From: Paulinella micropora
Taxonomy: Eukaryota; Cercozoa; Imbricatea; Euglyphida
Assembly: GCA_009731375.1 (NCBI GenBank)
Contig: BJOX01000041.1
Location: forward strand, 479,927-507,829
Reading direction: 5' to 3'
Length of the DNA stretch: 27,903 bases
The notes beneath the pieces are model-generated. The model did not search any database. It saw nothing but the letters and a program-made list of their open reading frames with translations, and had not been told where the DNA came from. The translations under genes and the position numbers were made by a program. This document shows, piece by piece, positions 1 to 16,316 of the stretch (position 1 is its first letter; the number at the start of each line of letters is the position of its first letter).

Positions 1-24
1 TACATGTACATGTACATGTACATG

Positions 25-67
<43 letters not shown>

Positions 68-74
68 GCATATG

Positions 75-112
<38 letters not shown>

Positions 113-165
113 AATACATATACATATACATGTACATGTACATGTACATGTACATATACATATAC

Positions 166-201
<36 letters not shown>

Positions 202-237
202 ACATACACATATACATATGCATATGCATATACTACA
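1..237. repeat. TACATA/TACATG hexanucleotide array
   Basis: An uninterrupted alternation of TACATA and TACATG units with a few TATGCA variants fills the left edge. It is open in several frames only because the unit lacks stop codons, so I call no gene. Positions 238-324 are low-complexity sequence with nothing recognisable. Confidence 0.9.
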
Positions 238-324
238 TAGACACAGACATATACATGTGCAGATAGACTTAGACTTAATAAGACGTACAAATATGCATAG
301 ACATACACAAAAACAATTTCTATA

Positions 325-522
325 TATATCATACATGTATGTATGTATGTATGTATGTATTTATGTATGTATGTATGTATGTGTGTATGTGTGTATGTAT
401 GTATGTATGTATGTATGTATGCATGCATGCATGCATGCACGCATGCATGTATGTATGTATGTATGTATGTATGTATGTATGCTCGGTTGCATGGATGTGT
501 GTATGTGAAATATTATCATATG

Positions 523-556
<34 letters not shown>

Positions 557-631
557 TGTATGCATGCATGCATGCAAGCATGCGTGTATGTATGTAGGTA
601 TGTATGTATGTATGCTCGGTTGCAGGGATAT
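325..631. repeat. ATGT/ATGC arrays with a duplicated spacer module
   Basis: Two ATGT arrays (about 331-480 and 526-614), each with an ATGC patch, are each followed by a related unique stretch starting GCTCGGTTGCA (481 and 614) and ending in GTGTATGTGAAA. This reads as duplication of an array plus spacer unit of about 133 bp. Positions 632-723 are unique sequence. They contain an ATG (645) with a possible donor downstream, but the phase does not fit the next PEX11 exon. Confidence 0.75.
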
Positions 632-723
632 GTGTATGTGAAACATGATCAACAGAGAGGCGGTGATGCCTATAGGTGTTTGCAGGGCGGTCAGGGCATG
701 GCATATGTATCTGTGTGTGTATG

Positions 724-948
724 TGTTGTTGTTGTTGTTGTTGTTGCTTTGTTGTTGCTTTGTTGTTGTTGTTCTTCTTCTTCTTCTTCTTCTTCTTCTT
801 CTTCTTCTTCTTCCTCCTCCTTCTTCTTCTCCTTCTTCTTCTTCTTCTTCTTCTTCTTCTTCTCCTCCTTCTCCTTCTCCTTCTTCTTCTTCTTCTTCTT
901 CTTCTTCTTCTTTCTTCTTCTTCTTTCTTCTTCTTCTTTCTTCTTCTT
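724..948. repeat. TTG then TTC/TCC polypyrimidine array
   Basis: TTG units (724-772) change to TTC with TCC and TTTC variants (773-948). The array ends 17 bases before a 3' splice site at 965, so it probably serves as that intron's polypyrimidine tract. The long Glu/Lys/Arg and Phe/Ser/Leu frames across it are artefacts. Confidence 0.85.
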
Positions 949-965
949 GGCGGGGTGGTGTGCAG

Positions 966-8212
<7,247 letters not shown>

Positions 8213-8606
8213 GCTCTATGACTCACTAGCCACTAGATGGTCCCGGTGACCGGCATTCAGCCGTCCTGAGGCCTATGCCAAAGCTCCTACAGACACCCAG
8301 CGCGACCTCAGCCCGTGTTTTCTTTGCTCCCTGCTGACTTGGGAGCATGATGATTCGCTTGAACAGGGAATCTAAAGTGAGGCAGGGCAATCGGTACACG
8401 CGCTGTTTCGAGACCTCTTTGGTGGTGCAGCGACTAGCCTTTTTTGAGACGCTGCCGAACAAGGCTATCGGCTGTTGCGGCTGCGATGCACGTGATACTT
8501 AGCGTTGTGTTAGACTAATTTCCATAGATTGGAACGAACATATTATATATTATTTATGAGGACATTAAGGTGTCAATGTAAATCATCAAATTCGAATTTG
8601 TATGTA
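8213..8606. other. Intergenic DNA downstream of PEX11
   Basis: This stretch follows the PEX11 stop and should include its 3' UTR. I see no coding match and no convincing polyadenylation signal. A TGTTAGAC octamer at 8508 matches the ends of the LTR at 9096-9306 but has no partner. Confidence 0.5.
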
Positions 8607-8818
8607 GTTTTGGTTTTAATAATTCACGTTTTTTGTAATTCGCGGCACAAAACTGCCACCTCGTCCATATCAAGCAAGAGCAGGATCGGGGCTGAGGTTA
8701 CGTAAAGCAGCAGGTCCTGACGCAGTCTAATCGCTGACCTAGCATCAGCAGAATCCGCCTCCTGGCTTGTGCGGATGAGGTATATATAGCGCGAATCGCG
8801 AATTATTAAAACCAAAAC
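8607..8818. mobile_element. MITE-like element with 19-bp perfect inverted ends
   Basis: GTTTTGGTTTTAATAATTC (8607-8625) is the exact reverse complement of 8800-8818. The 212-bp unit has no coding capacity that I trust. Flanks are TA-rich but no clear target duplication is visible, so the class is open. Sequence 8819-9095 holds two TTAGACTCCAAAATT-type copies (about 8875-8907) and otherwise nothing recognisable. Confidence 0.55.
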
Positions 8819-9095
8819 CTTAATTACCGTCCGCATTTTATTAATTAGACTTTTAATAAACCGACAACATATGTTGACTCCAAAATTTTTTGTTAGACTC
8901 CAAAATTCAAGTTTTTTTAAGATTATACGGCGCCAGGGCCGGCCGGTTCACAAACTCGAGATGTTGTGAATACCTCTCTTCGACGTTTTCCGACCTGAAA
9001 GTTACGGCGCTGGCCTGCTAAGAAAAAGTCTAAGGAAAATTTTTTACCGTGATATCGATTACTAGTGACATACTAATCGATTCAACATGACTCTG

Positions 9096-9306
9096 TGTTA
9101 GACCATATTAATACAATATGTTAATTCGGTGGACAGTACGGGCCGGCATATGTAATGCGTGTCGTTAGAGCCAGATGATTACGTATGTCCGGCCTCAGGC
9201 TAATACGTTCCCGCTCTTTGCCTTGGCGCGTTCTTCTAATAAAGTTTAACTAGCAGACGATCTACTCAGCTTAGATTTGACTCCGGTTTAGTACAGTAGT
9301 CTAACA
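9096..9306 (+). repeat. 5' LTR of element A
   Basis: It begins TGTTAGAC and ends GTCTAACA, a perfect 8-bp terminal inversion with canonical TG...CA ends. An AATAAA lies at 9238-9243. A primer site starts on the next base. I found no second copy in the window. Confidence 0.75.
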
Positions 9307-9317
9307 GGTTATGAGCC
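9307..9317 (+). promoter_or_regulatory. Primer-binding site for a half-tRNA initiator Met
   Basis: GGTTATGAGCC directly after the LTR is the reverse complement of GGCTCATAACC, the anticodon arm of initiator tRNA-Met. Drosophila copia is known to prime from a 5' half-fragment of this tRNA, so this is the copia mode rather than the usual 3'-end mode. The match supports both the LTR boundary and the element class. Confidence 0.75.
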
Positions 9318-9371
9318 TTGAAGCGTGATAGTAAAGCCTGATAAACTTTATTCACTTATTCCATTTTTCAG

Positions 9372-9518
9372 CGTTTTTCGTGGTGTGTGAGAAGGCTACC
9401 ACAGAAAAAACGAACTGGTGACGGTGTGGAAGGCTATCACCAAATCAGGTGAACTGTTGGAACGTGCAGAAGGCTGCCAACAAACACCTGGGGTGGAACG
9501 TGCGGAATGCTGCCACCT
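9372..9518 (+). promoter_or_regulatory. Array of four related RNA stem-loops in the leader of element A
   Basis: Four units share a loop motif close to GTG-N-N-GAAGGCT. Their stems are GTGGT/ACCAC (9380-9402, extended by CGTTTTTC with GAAAAAACG), TGGTGA/TCACCA (9416-9442), TGTTGG/CCAACA (9455-9482, with an outer CAGGTG/CACCTG at 9446-9451 and 9485-9490) and GGTGG/CCACC (9492-9517). Stem sequences differ while pairing is kept. They lie between primer site and gag start, where packaging, dimerisation or translation signals are expected. The function is inferred. Confidence 0.7.
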
Positions 9519-9636
9519 AATTTTAATCTAACTGTTCAATAAGAACAAATACTTCCTAATCTAGCTTCACTAGAAATAGTAAAAGCAAATCCGGTAGTCG
9601 AGGTTTCTCCTACCTTCCGCACTTTGAAACGCTAAT

Positions 9637-11025
9637 ATGGCATCTAATAACTCTGACTTAGTCAAAATGAGGCTGGAAACGCCTAAGTATGATCATGGGA
9701 AAGAATGGGAGCTGTGGGAATACACCTTTATATCTATAATAGGTGTCACGCAACCAGAAATCCTATCATTAATACCAGGTTTCCAGACTCATGCCTTAGC
9801 CAAGCCACTATCTATCTACATCCCTCCTGATTCTCCTATCAACCCATCCTTTAAATCACCTAAAGGAGAGGAAGAAGAAGGAACAGGGGAACAAGAAGAA
9901 GCAGCAGCTAAGGTTAAGAAAGAGGAGAGAGATGCTTCTGCTGAACCGCCAACCATCATACCTACTGATCAAAAATCTAAGATGCCAATGGCAGCTGAGA
10001 GGACCAAGCCCCAGCTGCTATTTGCATTAAGATTCAGCGAGCAGTATTACTAAGAACCCGTGCAAGAGAGTCAGGGGAGAAAGGGAGAAAGCCCAATCAG
10101 CTGGCCAACGGAAGGGAGGACGGCGAGAGAGGGAGCGCCCCCTAGCACGCTAACTGGGTCGGGAAGGCATGGAGAAGTGGGGAGAGGCAGTCCCACAAGA
10201 GAGGAGGGGCGAGCGGGCTGTGACTATGAGCGAGAGAAAAAAGGAAAGAAAGCAAGATTGAATAGGCTCCTCTATGCTTTCTTACTTCAATCTTGCGCTC
10301 ATGACAGGAAAGTGATGGCAATTATGAGACAGGGGGAACCGATGGGGTAGCCTGCTTCTTGGCCCTCAAGAAACATTATGGGGGCCTTGACCTCATAAAG
10401 TGTGAAAAGGACCAAGAAGCAGTGTATCATTCGTACCCAAAGGAACCCAGTGAGGTAAGTGTGTGGTTAGCTAACTACACTACTCTTTTGAAGAAGCAAG
10501 AAAAGCTGATGGGTGTGATTCCTGAGATCATGAAGACGGAGATGATCATGAGGAAGCTTAAACACATGCAACCTTTCAAAAGGTACCATCAGAATACCTG
10601 GCAAGCTTTGCTACCTGATCAGAGACCTAAACTTGAGCCAGTTGTATTACTTTTAGAAAATCTTCAAGGCCATGTCTCTCAGGGCAAGTTACGTAAGCTA
10701 TACGGTTCCGGAAGTTCGAAGTCTGACCCTATCACTATCAATTTGGTAGGGGCAACTAAGAACAGAAGGAACCCCAAACTACCTCAGACAGAAGCTAGTA
10801 TTCAGGAAGGAGGAGAGGAAGGCGTGTGTTGGAACTGCCTCTCCCCCAACCATAGGATTGCCTTTTGTCTTGTCCGAAATGTCAACTAACCGACTGTCCT
10901 AAAGATGGACATGGTCCATTGAAATGTCCTATTAGAAGACGAGCGAGAGTGTCTGATAAAGGAAGTGTAAGAGAGAAGGACAAGAACAGACAGTCTGAGA
11001 AGACAGGTAGACAGGACAAGAGACA
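9637..11025 (+). pseudogene. gag of copia element A, disrupted
   Basis: The frame opens with ATG 9637 (MASNNSDLVKMRLETPKYD) and runs to a TAA at 10051. Reading resumes in the same frame to about 10345 (PNRLLYAF-like region, LNRLLYAFLLQS). It then shifts at about 10345 into a UBN2/gag-like stretch (LALKKHYGGLDL, EVSVWLANYTTLLKKQEKL). This reaches a canonical CCHC knuckle, C-x2-C-x4-H-x4-C, at 10827-10868 (CWNCLSPNHRIAFC). A further frameshift leads to a second Cys-rich segment (CPKCQLTDC). At least one stop and two frameshifts make it non-functional. Confidence 0.75.
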
Positions 11026-11762
11026 CATGGGTCTAACGTTGACTGTTTGTATCCTATTGCTCGTACGTTGGTTGAAATATGATCAAACCACCTACGCCCT
11101 GCTTGTGGGGTGCCATACAATGCTTTCTTGAGTAATAATATCATAGTGGGGTCGTTAGCATCTTCGTACCCCTTGGGTGTGTAGGCAAAAGCAAGGTCCT
11201 TCATGTCAGCATGTGAATATGCTTGTGAGAAGTCTAAATGAGAAATTAGTAGGCCAACGAAGGCGGCCTACGAGACTAATAGTAGTAGGAACATGGGCTG
11301 TGCTGTGGGGGATGAACGCTCGTATGGGCTGTAGTGAATGTATTCTAACATTCTATTTCCCAAAGCTACAAGGCGTGATTTATGTTTTTCCTCCCCCGTG
11401 GATTCATCTACCTTAATTGCATCTACAAATGTAGTGTGGACGGGGGGGATTTTGGCTGCTAATGCTTGTGATCTTGGTACCCATTCTAAGGCATTGCACT
11501 TAAATAATCCTTGTAGTTCTGCAAGCTGAGCGGGGTACACCTGTGGGTGTGACTTAACAGCTTTGTGTGGGATATCTAGTATGCGTGTAAACAAACAGTA
11601 GTTGTCCTGTCTGATTGCTACCTCATCCTTCCCCTCAAACACATCATCATATGCCACATGAGCTGTGTGTGTTGGGTGATGTGCTGGGGTGGGTTTGCGA
11701 AATCTTGGTTGGTCCACACTGGGTGGTGGCAGGAGAGTGCCAAAGGTGGGGCTGGGTTGCAC
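11025..11762 (-). pseudogene. Reverse transcriptase, N-terminal part (element B)
   Basis: Copia RT signatures include KHKSRLVALGNRM at the start of the fingers, HLDFSQAYSHADM (first palm Asp, codon at 11232-11234) and KALYGTPQAGRRWFDHI. An in-frame TAG at 11268-11270 interrupts it just before the palm. The frame leaves RT homology after STLDPCV and runs into antisense of element A, so the YxDD active site is absent. Confidence 0.85.
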
Positions 11763-11975
11763 ATAGGATGCTTAAGTGGCTTCTGGGTCGTTGTTGTTGG
11801 AGGCTGTTTTGTTGTTGTCGCCCTCTGTGGAAACTGAAGTGTCTGTTGGCAACCGTTGGTTTTGTGTCGGCAAGCCAGTTTGTGAGATCAGGTAACCATT
11901 TTTCAACCGTCTTTTTCGGCAACGAACAACAACAACACAGTTAGTCAAACCATCACTCAACACCACCCTACCACA

Positions 11976-13161
11976 TCAACAGGGCCAAAAAATAACATCA
12001 TCCAACAATAGAGTTACGGGTGCAAAAGGAATTCCAAAACCATGGGATGGTGCAAAAGTTAGCGTAGAAAACATAGCAGAAAATTGGGGAAGCTGAACTT
12101 CATTTTTCCATTGTATAGATTGATGTGGAAACAGTTCTGGTTGTTGTTGTGCTTGTGACTGTATGATTAGTGGTTGCCATAGCATGATGGGTGACAGACA
12201 TGTGTAGCCTCGTGTGGTGATGTCGAAGCATACGTTGCGTTTTTCGACTGTTGTTGTCTGTCTAGTATCTCTAATAAGTATCCTATATACACGACGAAAG
12301 TTGTTGTAACCTATCAGAGTGCCTGGAACTGCGACAGGCTTTCCTTTCGTCTTTTCCACTTTGACCCAGGCCAGGCACCCAAATGGTTGGATAAAGGATT
12401 GTGCCGGTTTCCTGCCCATTAGTAACTCCCAAGGAGTCTTTCCTTTATGTCTGCCTTTATTGATGGGTGTAATCATTCTTATGGCTAGTGTTGCTCTATG
12501 CGTGTCTTCCCAGAACGTGTCAGGTAGTCCGGCATCGAGTTGAGCTGCTAGAGCTCGTGTGTCATCGGTCCTGTTCATCCGTTCTGCAAATGGGTTCATA
12601 TTTGGTTCATTCCTAGTAGTAGTTTTGAGGATTATGCATGACGGTCGGCGTAAGTCCTCAGAACGTTTGATAGGAACTCCCCATCTGAACGTAATTGTTT
12701 GAGCTTGTTGCCTGACTGTCTTTCAAAGAAAGCGAATATTTTTTCTAAATGTGGCATGTATGCTTTCGCTTCACTAGGTGTATATAGTTCGCACGCGAAT
12801 TTAGAGTTAGAGCATGATACTCCCCCTCGATATTGATTTCCGTATCTTGAGCAAACAGATTGAGTGCCTCACCTACTTTGAACTCTACGTCTAATTGATT
12901 CCCACTGTACATGGGGGGCTTGTTTGGTTTTCCCCTGCTACATCCATGACATGCCTTGACTAGACGCATCCAGTCCCTACCAGCGATGCGTCTGCCTACA
13001 CTGCTTGCAAACCCTTGCATGATCTGTGAGTTGGCGTGCATTAAGCTGCGGTGTAGGACCATTGCGTCAAAAGGGGCATGTGATGGTTGAGGATTCACTG
13101 ACCATAGGGCTAGGTCTCGGAGGGTTTCAGTAGTGGCCAGTGTGAGTTGCGCTCGAGTCAC
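11976..13161 (-). pseudogene. Integrase (element B), frameshifted
   Basis: A pre-integrase HHCC zinc module (HRSLMHANSQIM, then KACHGCSRGK) is followed by a DDE core. The residues are Asp in LFAQDTEI (12844-12846), Asp in QLRSDGEF (12683-12685) and Glu in FAERMNRTDD (12582-12584). The segment LIGYNNFRRVYRI matches the downstream copia integrase region. The frame breaks at about 12640, between the second Asp and the Glu, and again at the junction with the protease frame at 13161. Confidence 0.88.
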
Positions 13162-14628
13162 ATGCCTATTATATTGGGGGAATATCGTGTGTTTGCGTCT
13201 AGTGGTTGTTTGCCAGGCTTATCAAGCTCGTAGAGTAGATGTGTGTTTAGTCTGCCTCTTGCAAGTATGTTGTCCTTATATATTTTTACAGGTTTGTCGC
13301 AAATGAATACTTGGCCATTTTGATGTATGACCGCTTTGTGCATGTCATGGTCGAGGCGTGGTGTGGGTATGAGGTTGAATGGTAGTGAGGGTGAGACAAG
13401 TGAGTTGGGAAAAGACTGTTTAACCGACTTTCCGTTTCCGTTTAACCACGTGGGAGTGGCAGTTGCCCTGGTCCGCACTGCCAGTGGTTTGCCGGAAATG
13501 TTGTTGAGCATCGCGGGCCTGTCTTGTCTGATTGTGCGTGGATCCATTGGTGCATTCTCATGAAATAACCACCTGTTGCAAGCACTATCGACAAAATCCG
13601 GTGGATGAAATGTGGAAGTAGATAGGCCATAAGGGGTGGTGTTTTCGAGTGTATAGCTAGACATGCCTGGAGGGGGGGTGGGATAGGGGTTGTTTGGTAT
13701 GTCTACTAAGACGTAAGCTTGTTCAAGGTTGTCAGTAGTTAATGGTATTGTGGGTAGAAATGTTCGAACCTTTACCTCACCTCGTTCGATGTCCATGGTC
13801 TCCTGCATCCATCGATTGTATTCGTCTTCGTCCTTGAAGTCTAGATAGTTCAACTCCGGATGTTGTTCGATGAAGGCTTGCCATTCGTGTACATTCTTGA
13901 AGTCCAGTGCGGGTGGGTATAGATAGTTGTCGCAGTCTGGGTCGTCTAGTTCGGGGTCGTCGATGTCGTCGTAGTCCTGGTTGTCGACAACTGTCTTATC
14001 ATCTGTTGTGTCCTCCTTAGGATCCATCCTGGCCTCGAACTCGTCGAACGCGTCGGCCATAAGTGCGAATTCTCTGGTATGCGAGTAATCATGATGCTGT
14101 TCTTCGTAGAGCTCACGGAAGGCTCTTGCCGTAGGCCAGGTCGTCCATTCCGGTGGGTCCCGAACGAATAGGCGGTCGTAGTACTCTTGGTCTTGTCTTG
14201 CCCACTGGTTCTGTTGTCTCGCTGTTGTCTCGCTTCTTTGTTGTATGCCTAATAGCCGCTTCAGCTGTCCTTCGATCTGTTGGCACGTCGACTGGTGGTC
14301 GGTGCGTGTAGGCGAAGATGTATTTGGGCTACTGGGGTCCATTGTATTAGACTCGTAGGTAAATAGCGCGTGAGATTGTGCACTAACATTAGCACGGGGG
14401 TCCACATTTCTCCCCCTCAAGACAAATTCATCCTCCGTGTTGAGGGCCATGTTAGTCATTGTGTCCGGGTCGATGAAGAGCGGTGCGTACGGGCCCCCTT
14501 CACGGTAGCGTAGAAGTTGTTGAAGTGCCAAGTCAGCTAGTTGAGGTCGATTGGTGGGTACCCCCAGTAGGTCGTGTCGGCTCCCTCGATTCCGCAGTTC
14601 GTCGTTTAGAGGGTGTTGACTTGCTAAG
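13158..14628 (-). pseudogene. Protease-containing polyprotein segment (element B)
   Basis: An open frame of more than 450 codons has an acidic N-terminal half (DDIDDPELDDPDCDN) and a C-terminal retropepsin-like domain. The candidate catalytic triad is DSA in FVDSACNRW (Asp codon 13587-13589), in place of the usual D-S/T-G. The conserved trailing pattern NLIPTPRLDHDMHKAVI corresponds to the copia NLLSVxQL region, then KIYKDNILARGRLNTHLLYE. It opens directly after the MYND frame by a -1 shift at about 14628. The Gly-to-Ala change would probably impair the protease. Confidence 0.75.
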
Positions 14629-15661
14629 TGCAGAACTCCTTGTGTGCCGGGCGGTCCGCTGACTGATGCTCTCGGTTGCAGTAGTAGACAAGGTTACATC
14701 CGCCACAACGTAGCAGTTTGCCTTCCTGGTTGCCGCAGTAGGCACAGTCTTGTCTTATTGCCCCCCGTTTGTTTTCCCGTATGCTTCTCCAGTCGATGCA
14801 GTCCGGCTTTCATTGTATCCAATCGTCGGGAAGTAGTCGAAAGTCCAGGGCGATCCCCCAGTAGGCTAGTTGCTCCGTTGTTGGGTGCCGAAAGCAGTGG
14901 TGTGCGTCAATCCATGCAAACGTATATTTGCGCTGTGCTGTTGGTTGAGAAGACGGTGGTGATGCTGCTATGCGTCGGTATTGTACAGGGTGCCCGTCTG
15001 GCTATGCTTGAACTGCGGCAATACGACGTTTGGTCTCCTCTTCGCTGTTTGTCGTTGGTGGTCGTATGCGTGTCTCTCTCACAGGTAGGGTTGGTCTTCT
15101 CGTTCGTGTGTTGTCCGTTATCACAGTTGGTGTGATAGGGAGAGAATGTGTACGTGCGGGCGCAGCTCCCTGGGCTTGTGTATGTTGTTGTCCTACCTCG
15201 ATGTTCGAAGTGTCTTCCACCGGTGCCTGTTGTTGTTCTCGTTGGGTCGTAGGCACTGGGTTCGATGAACCGGTGTCCGTGGAAGCTGATTCGGGTTCCG
15301 GGGTTGGTGATCTCGCAAATCGTTGCGACGGCCCCGCCTCGGTCGTATGGGACGGTGTACGTCTAGTTGTTTGTGGTGCCCGGGTGCGCCTGGGTGGTCT
15401 TGTCCGGAGAACGAAGTGCTCTATCCCTGTTGAGCCGGGTGCGTCCGGGACTAGGTGCGTTGGTAAGACCCAGGGATCTGGTCTCGGTAGGAAATAGTTG
15501 AGAGGGGCGCCGTGTGGCTGGTAGAAAGAAGGCCAGTGCGCCGGGGGTACTGGGAAACCTTGAGGGGTTGCCGTAAGGCATCCCGTATCCGTGTCCATTG
15601 AACGTAGGCTCGCCGGTAATCGTTTTCGTCTTCTCGTTGGATAGGTGTCAACGAAGTCCAT
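14624..15661 (-). pseudogene. Proline-rich ORF ending in a MYND-type zinc finger (element B)
   Basis: A single frame from ATG 15661 runs to TAG 14624-14626, broken by an in-frame TAG near 15003 and a TGA near 14811. The N-terminal two thirds are rich in Pro, Thr, Arg and Gln with no recognised domain. The C-terminus (14630-14746) is a clear MYND finger, C-x2-C-x9-C-x2-C-x5-C-x3-H-x7-H-x3-C, with the typical YYCNREHQ and HKEFC segments. The sixth ligand is His where Cys is usual. MYND fingers bind proline-containing partner motifs in cellular regulators, and I know of no standard copia domain like this. The ORF start overlaps the end of the preceding ORF by about 14 bases. Confidence 0.8.
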
Positions 15662-16316
15662 GGTATGTTGGGGCTGCGTGAAGGGTCCTGTATGTAGTCC
15701 GGGTGCGGTGGCGGTGATAAGTTGTCCGTTTTACCGTCGTCACTGTCTGTTGCGGGGACAGTTGAATCGGTCCCTCCCTATTCCCGTAGGCTTGTCCACG
15801 AGCTATGTAGTGAGTTTCGGGTACAGTTGGCTTCTTTACGGCAGGGTGTTCGTGGAAATAGGCGGGTTCGTCGTCGTCGTCGTTGGCTTGCTCGTCTTGT
15901 TCGTCTTCCATGGTGTCTTCTTGCATCAACCATGCTTGGCCTTCTGCCACAGGTTCGTCATCGATGTCCGGTGGGATCTCCAGCATTGCGTTGGCTTGGT
16001 TGGTCGGTCGTTGAATGCGTCGAAGGCCGGGTCTCGGTCGTCCTCCTCTGCCCCGTTGGTTGAGTCCTCTGCCTCGTCCTCCGCCATTGTAGTTAGGTGC
16101 ACGGGTCCGGTTCAGGTTCGAAGGTCGCTTCCGGATGGGGCATACAGTGTGTCGTGGTCGGTCAGTGCACACACGTTTGGTGCAAGTAGCTCGGTATTGC
16201 CCTGCGATGTGCCCCTTCTTGTTACAGTTGAGACAGACAATGTCTCTGTTGACGGTGGCGGTCGCAGTCGAAGTGTATATTGCAGTTGAGGACCTGGATG
16301 GGGCATTGATTAGCAT
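15648..16316 (-). pseudogene. Nucleocapsid-like segment with an imperfect zinc knuckle (element B)
   Basis: CLNCNKKGHIAGQYRATC fits C-x2-C-x4-H, but the fourth ligand position is Tyr, and the next Cys is four residues later. An RGG-like basic stretch (NGGGRGRGLNQRGRGG) and an acidic stretch (EDEQDEQANDDDDE) follow, as in RNA-binding gag C-termini. It is entered by a frameshift from the upstream gag segment at about 16300. Confidence 0.72.

Larger units (their letters stand above)
9096..11025 (+). mobile_element. Ty1/copia-type LTR retrotransposon A, 5' part
   Basis: The order is a 211-bp LTR, a primer-binding site matching a half-tRNA initiator Met, a stem-loop-rich leader and a gag frame with zinc knuckle. 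Protease, integrase, RT and the 3' LTR are absent. The element stops at about 11025, where a different copia-like element starts on the opposite strand. It is a dead fragment. Confidence 0.8.

Noticed and set aside
645-676. Candidate first coding exon of PEX11 starting at ATG 645
   Set aside because: Its possible donor leaves one base, but exon 966-1020 needs two, so the junction would be out of frame.
8624-8836. 70-codon minus-strand frame
   Set aside because: It overlaps the inverted-end element, has no family resemblance and no supporting context.
15030-16289. Plus-strand frames opposite element B
   Set aside because: They are shadows of the minus-strand gag and MYND ORF frames, which carry the recognisable motifs.
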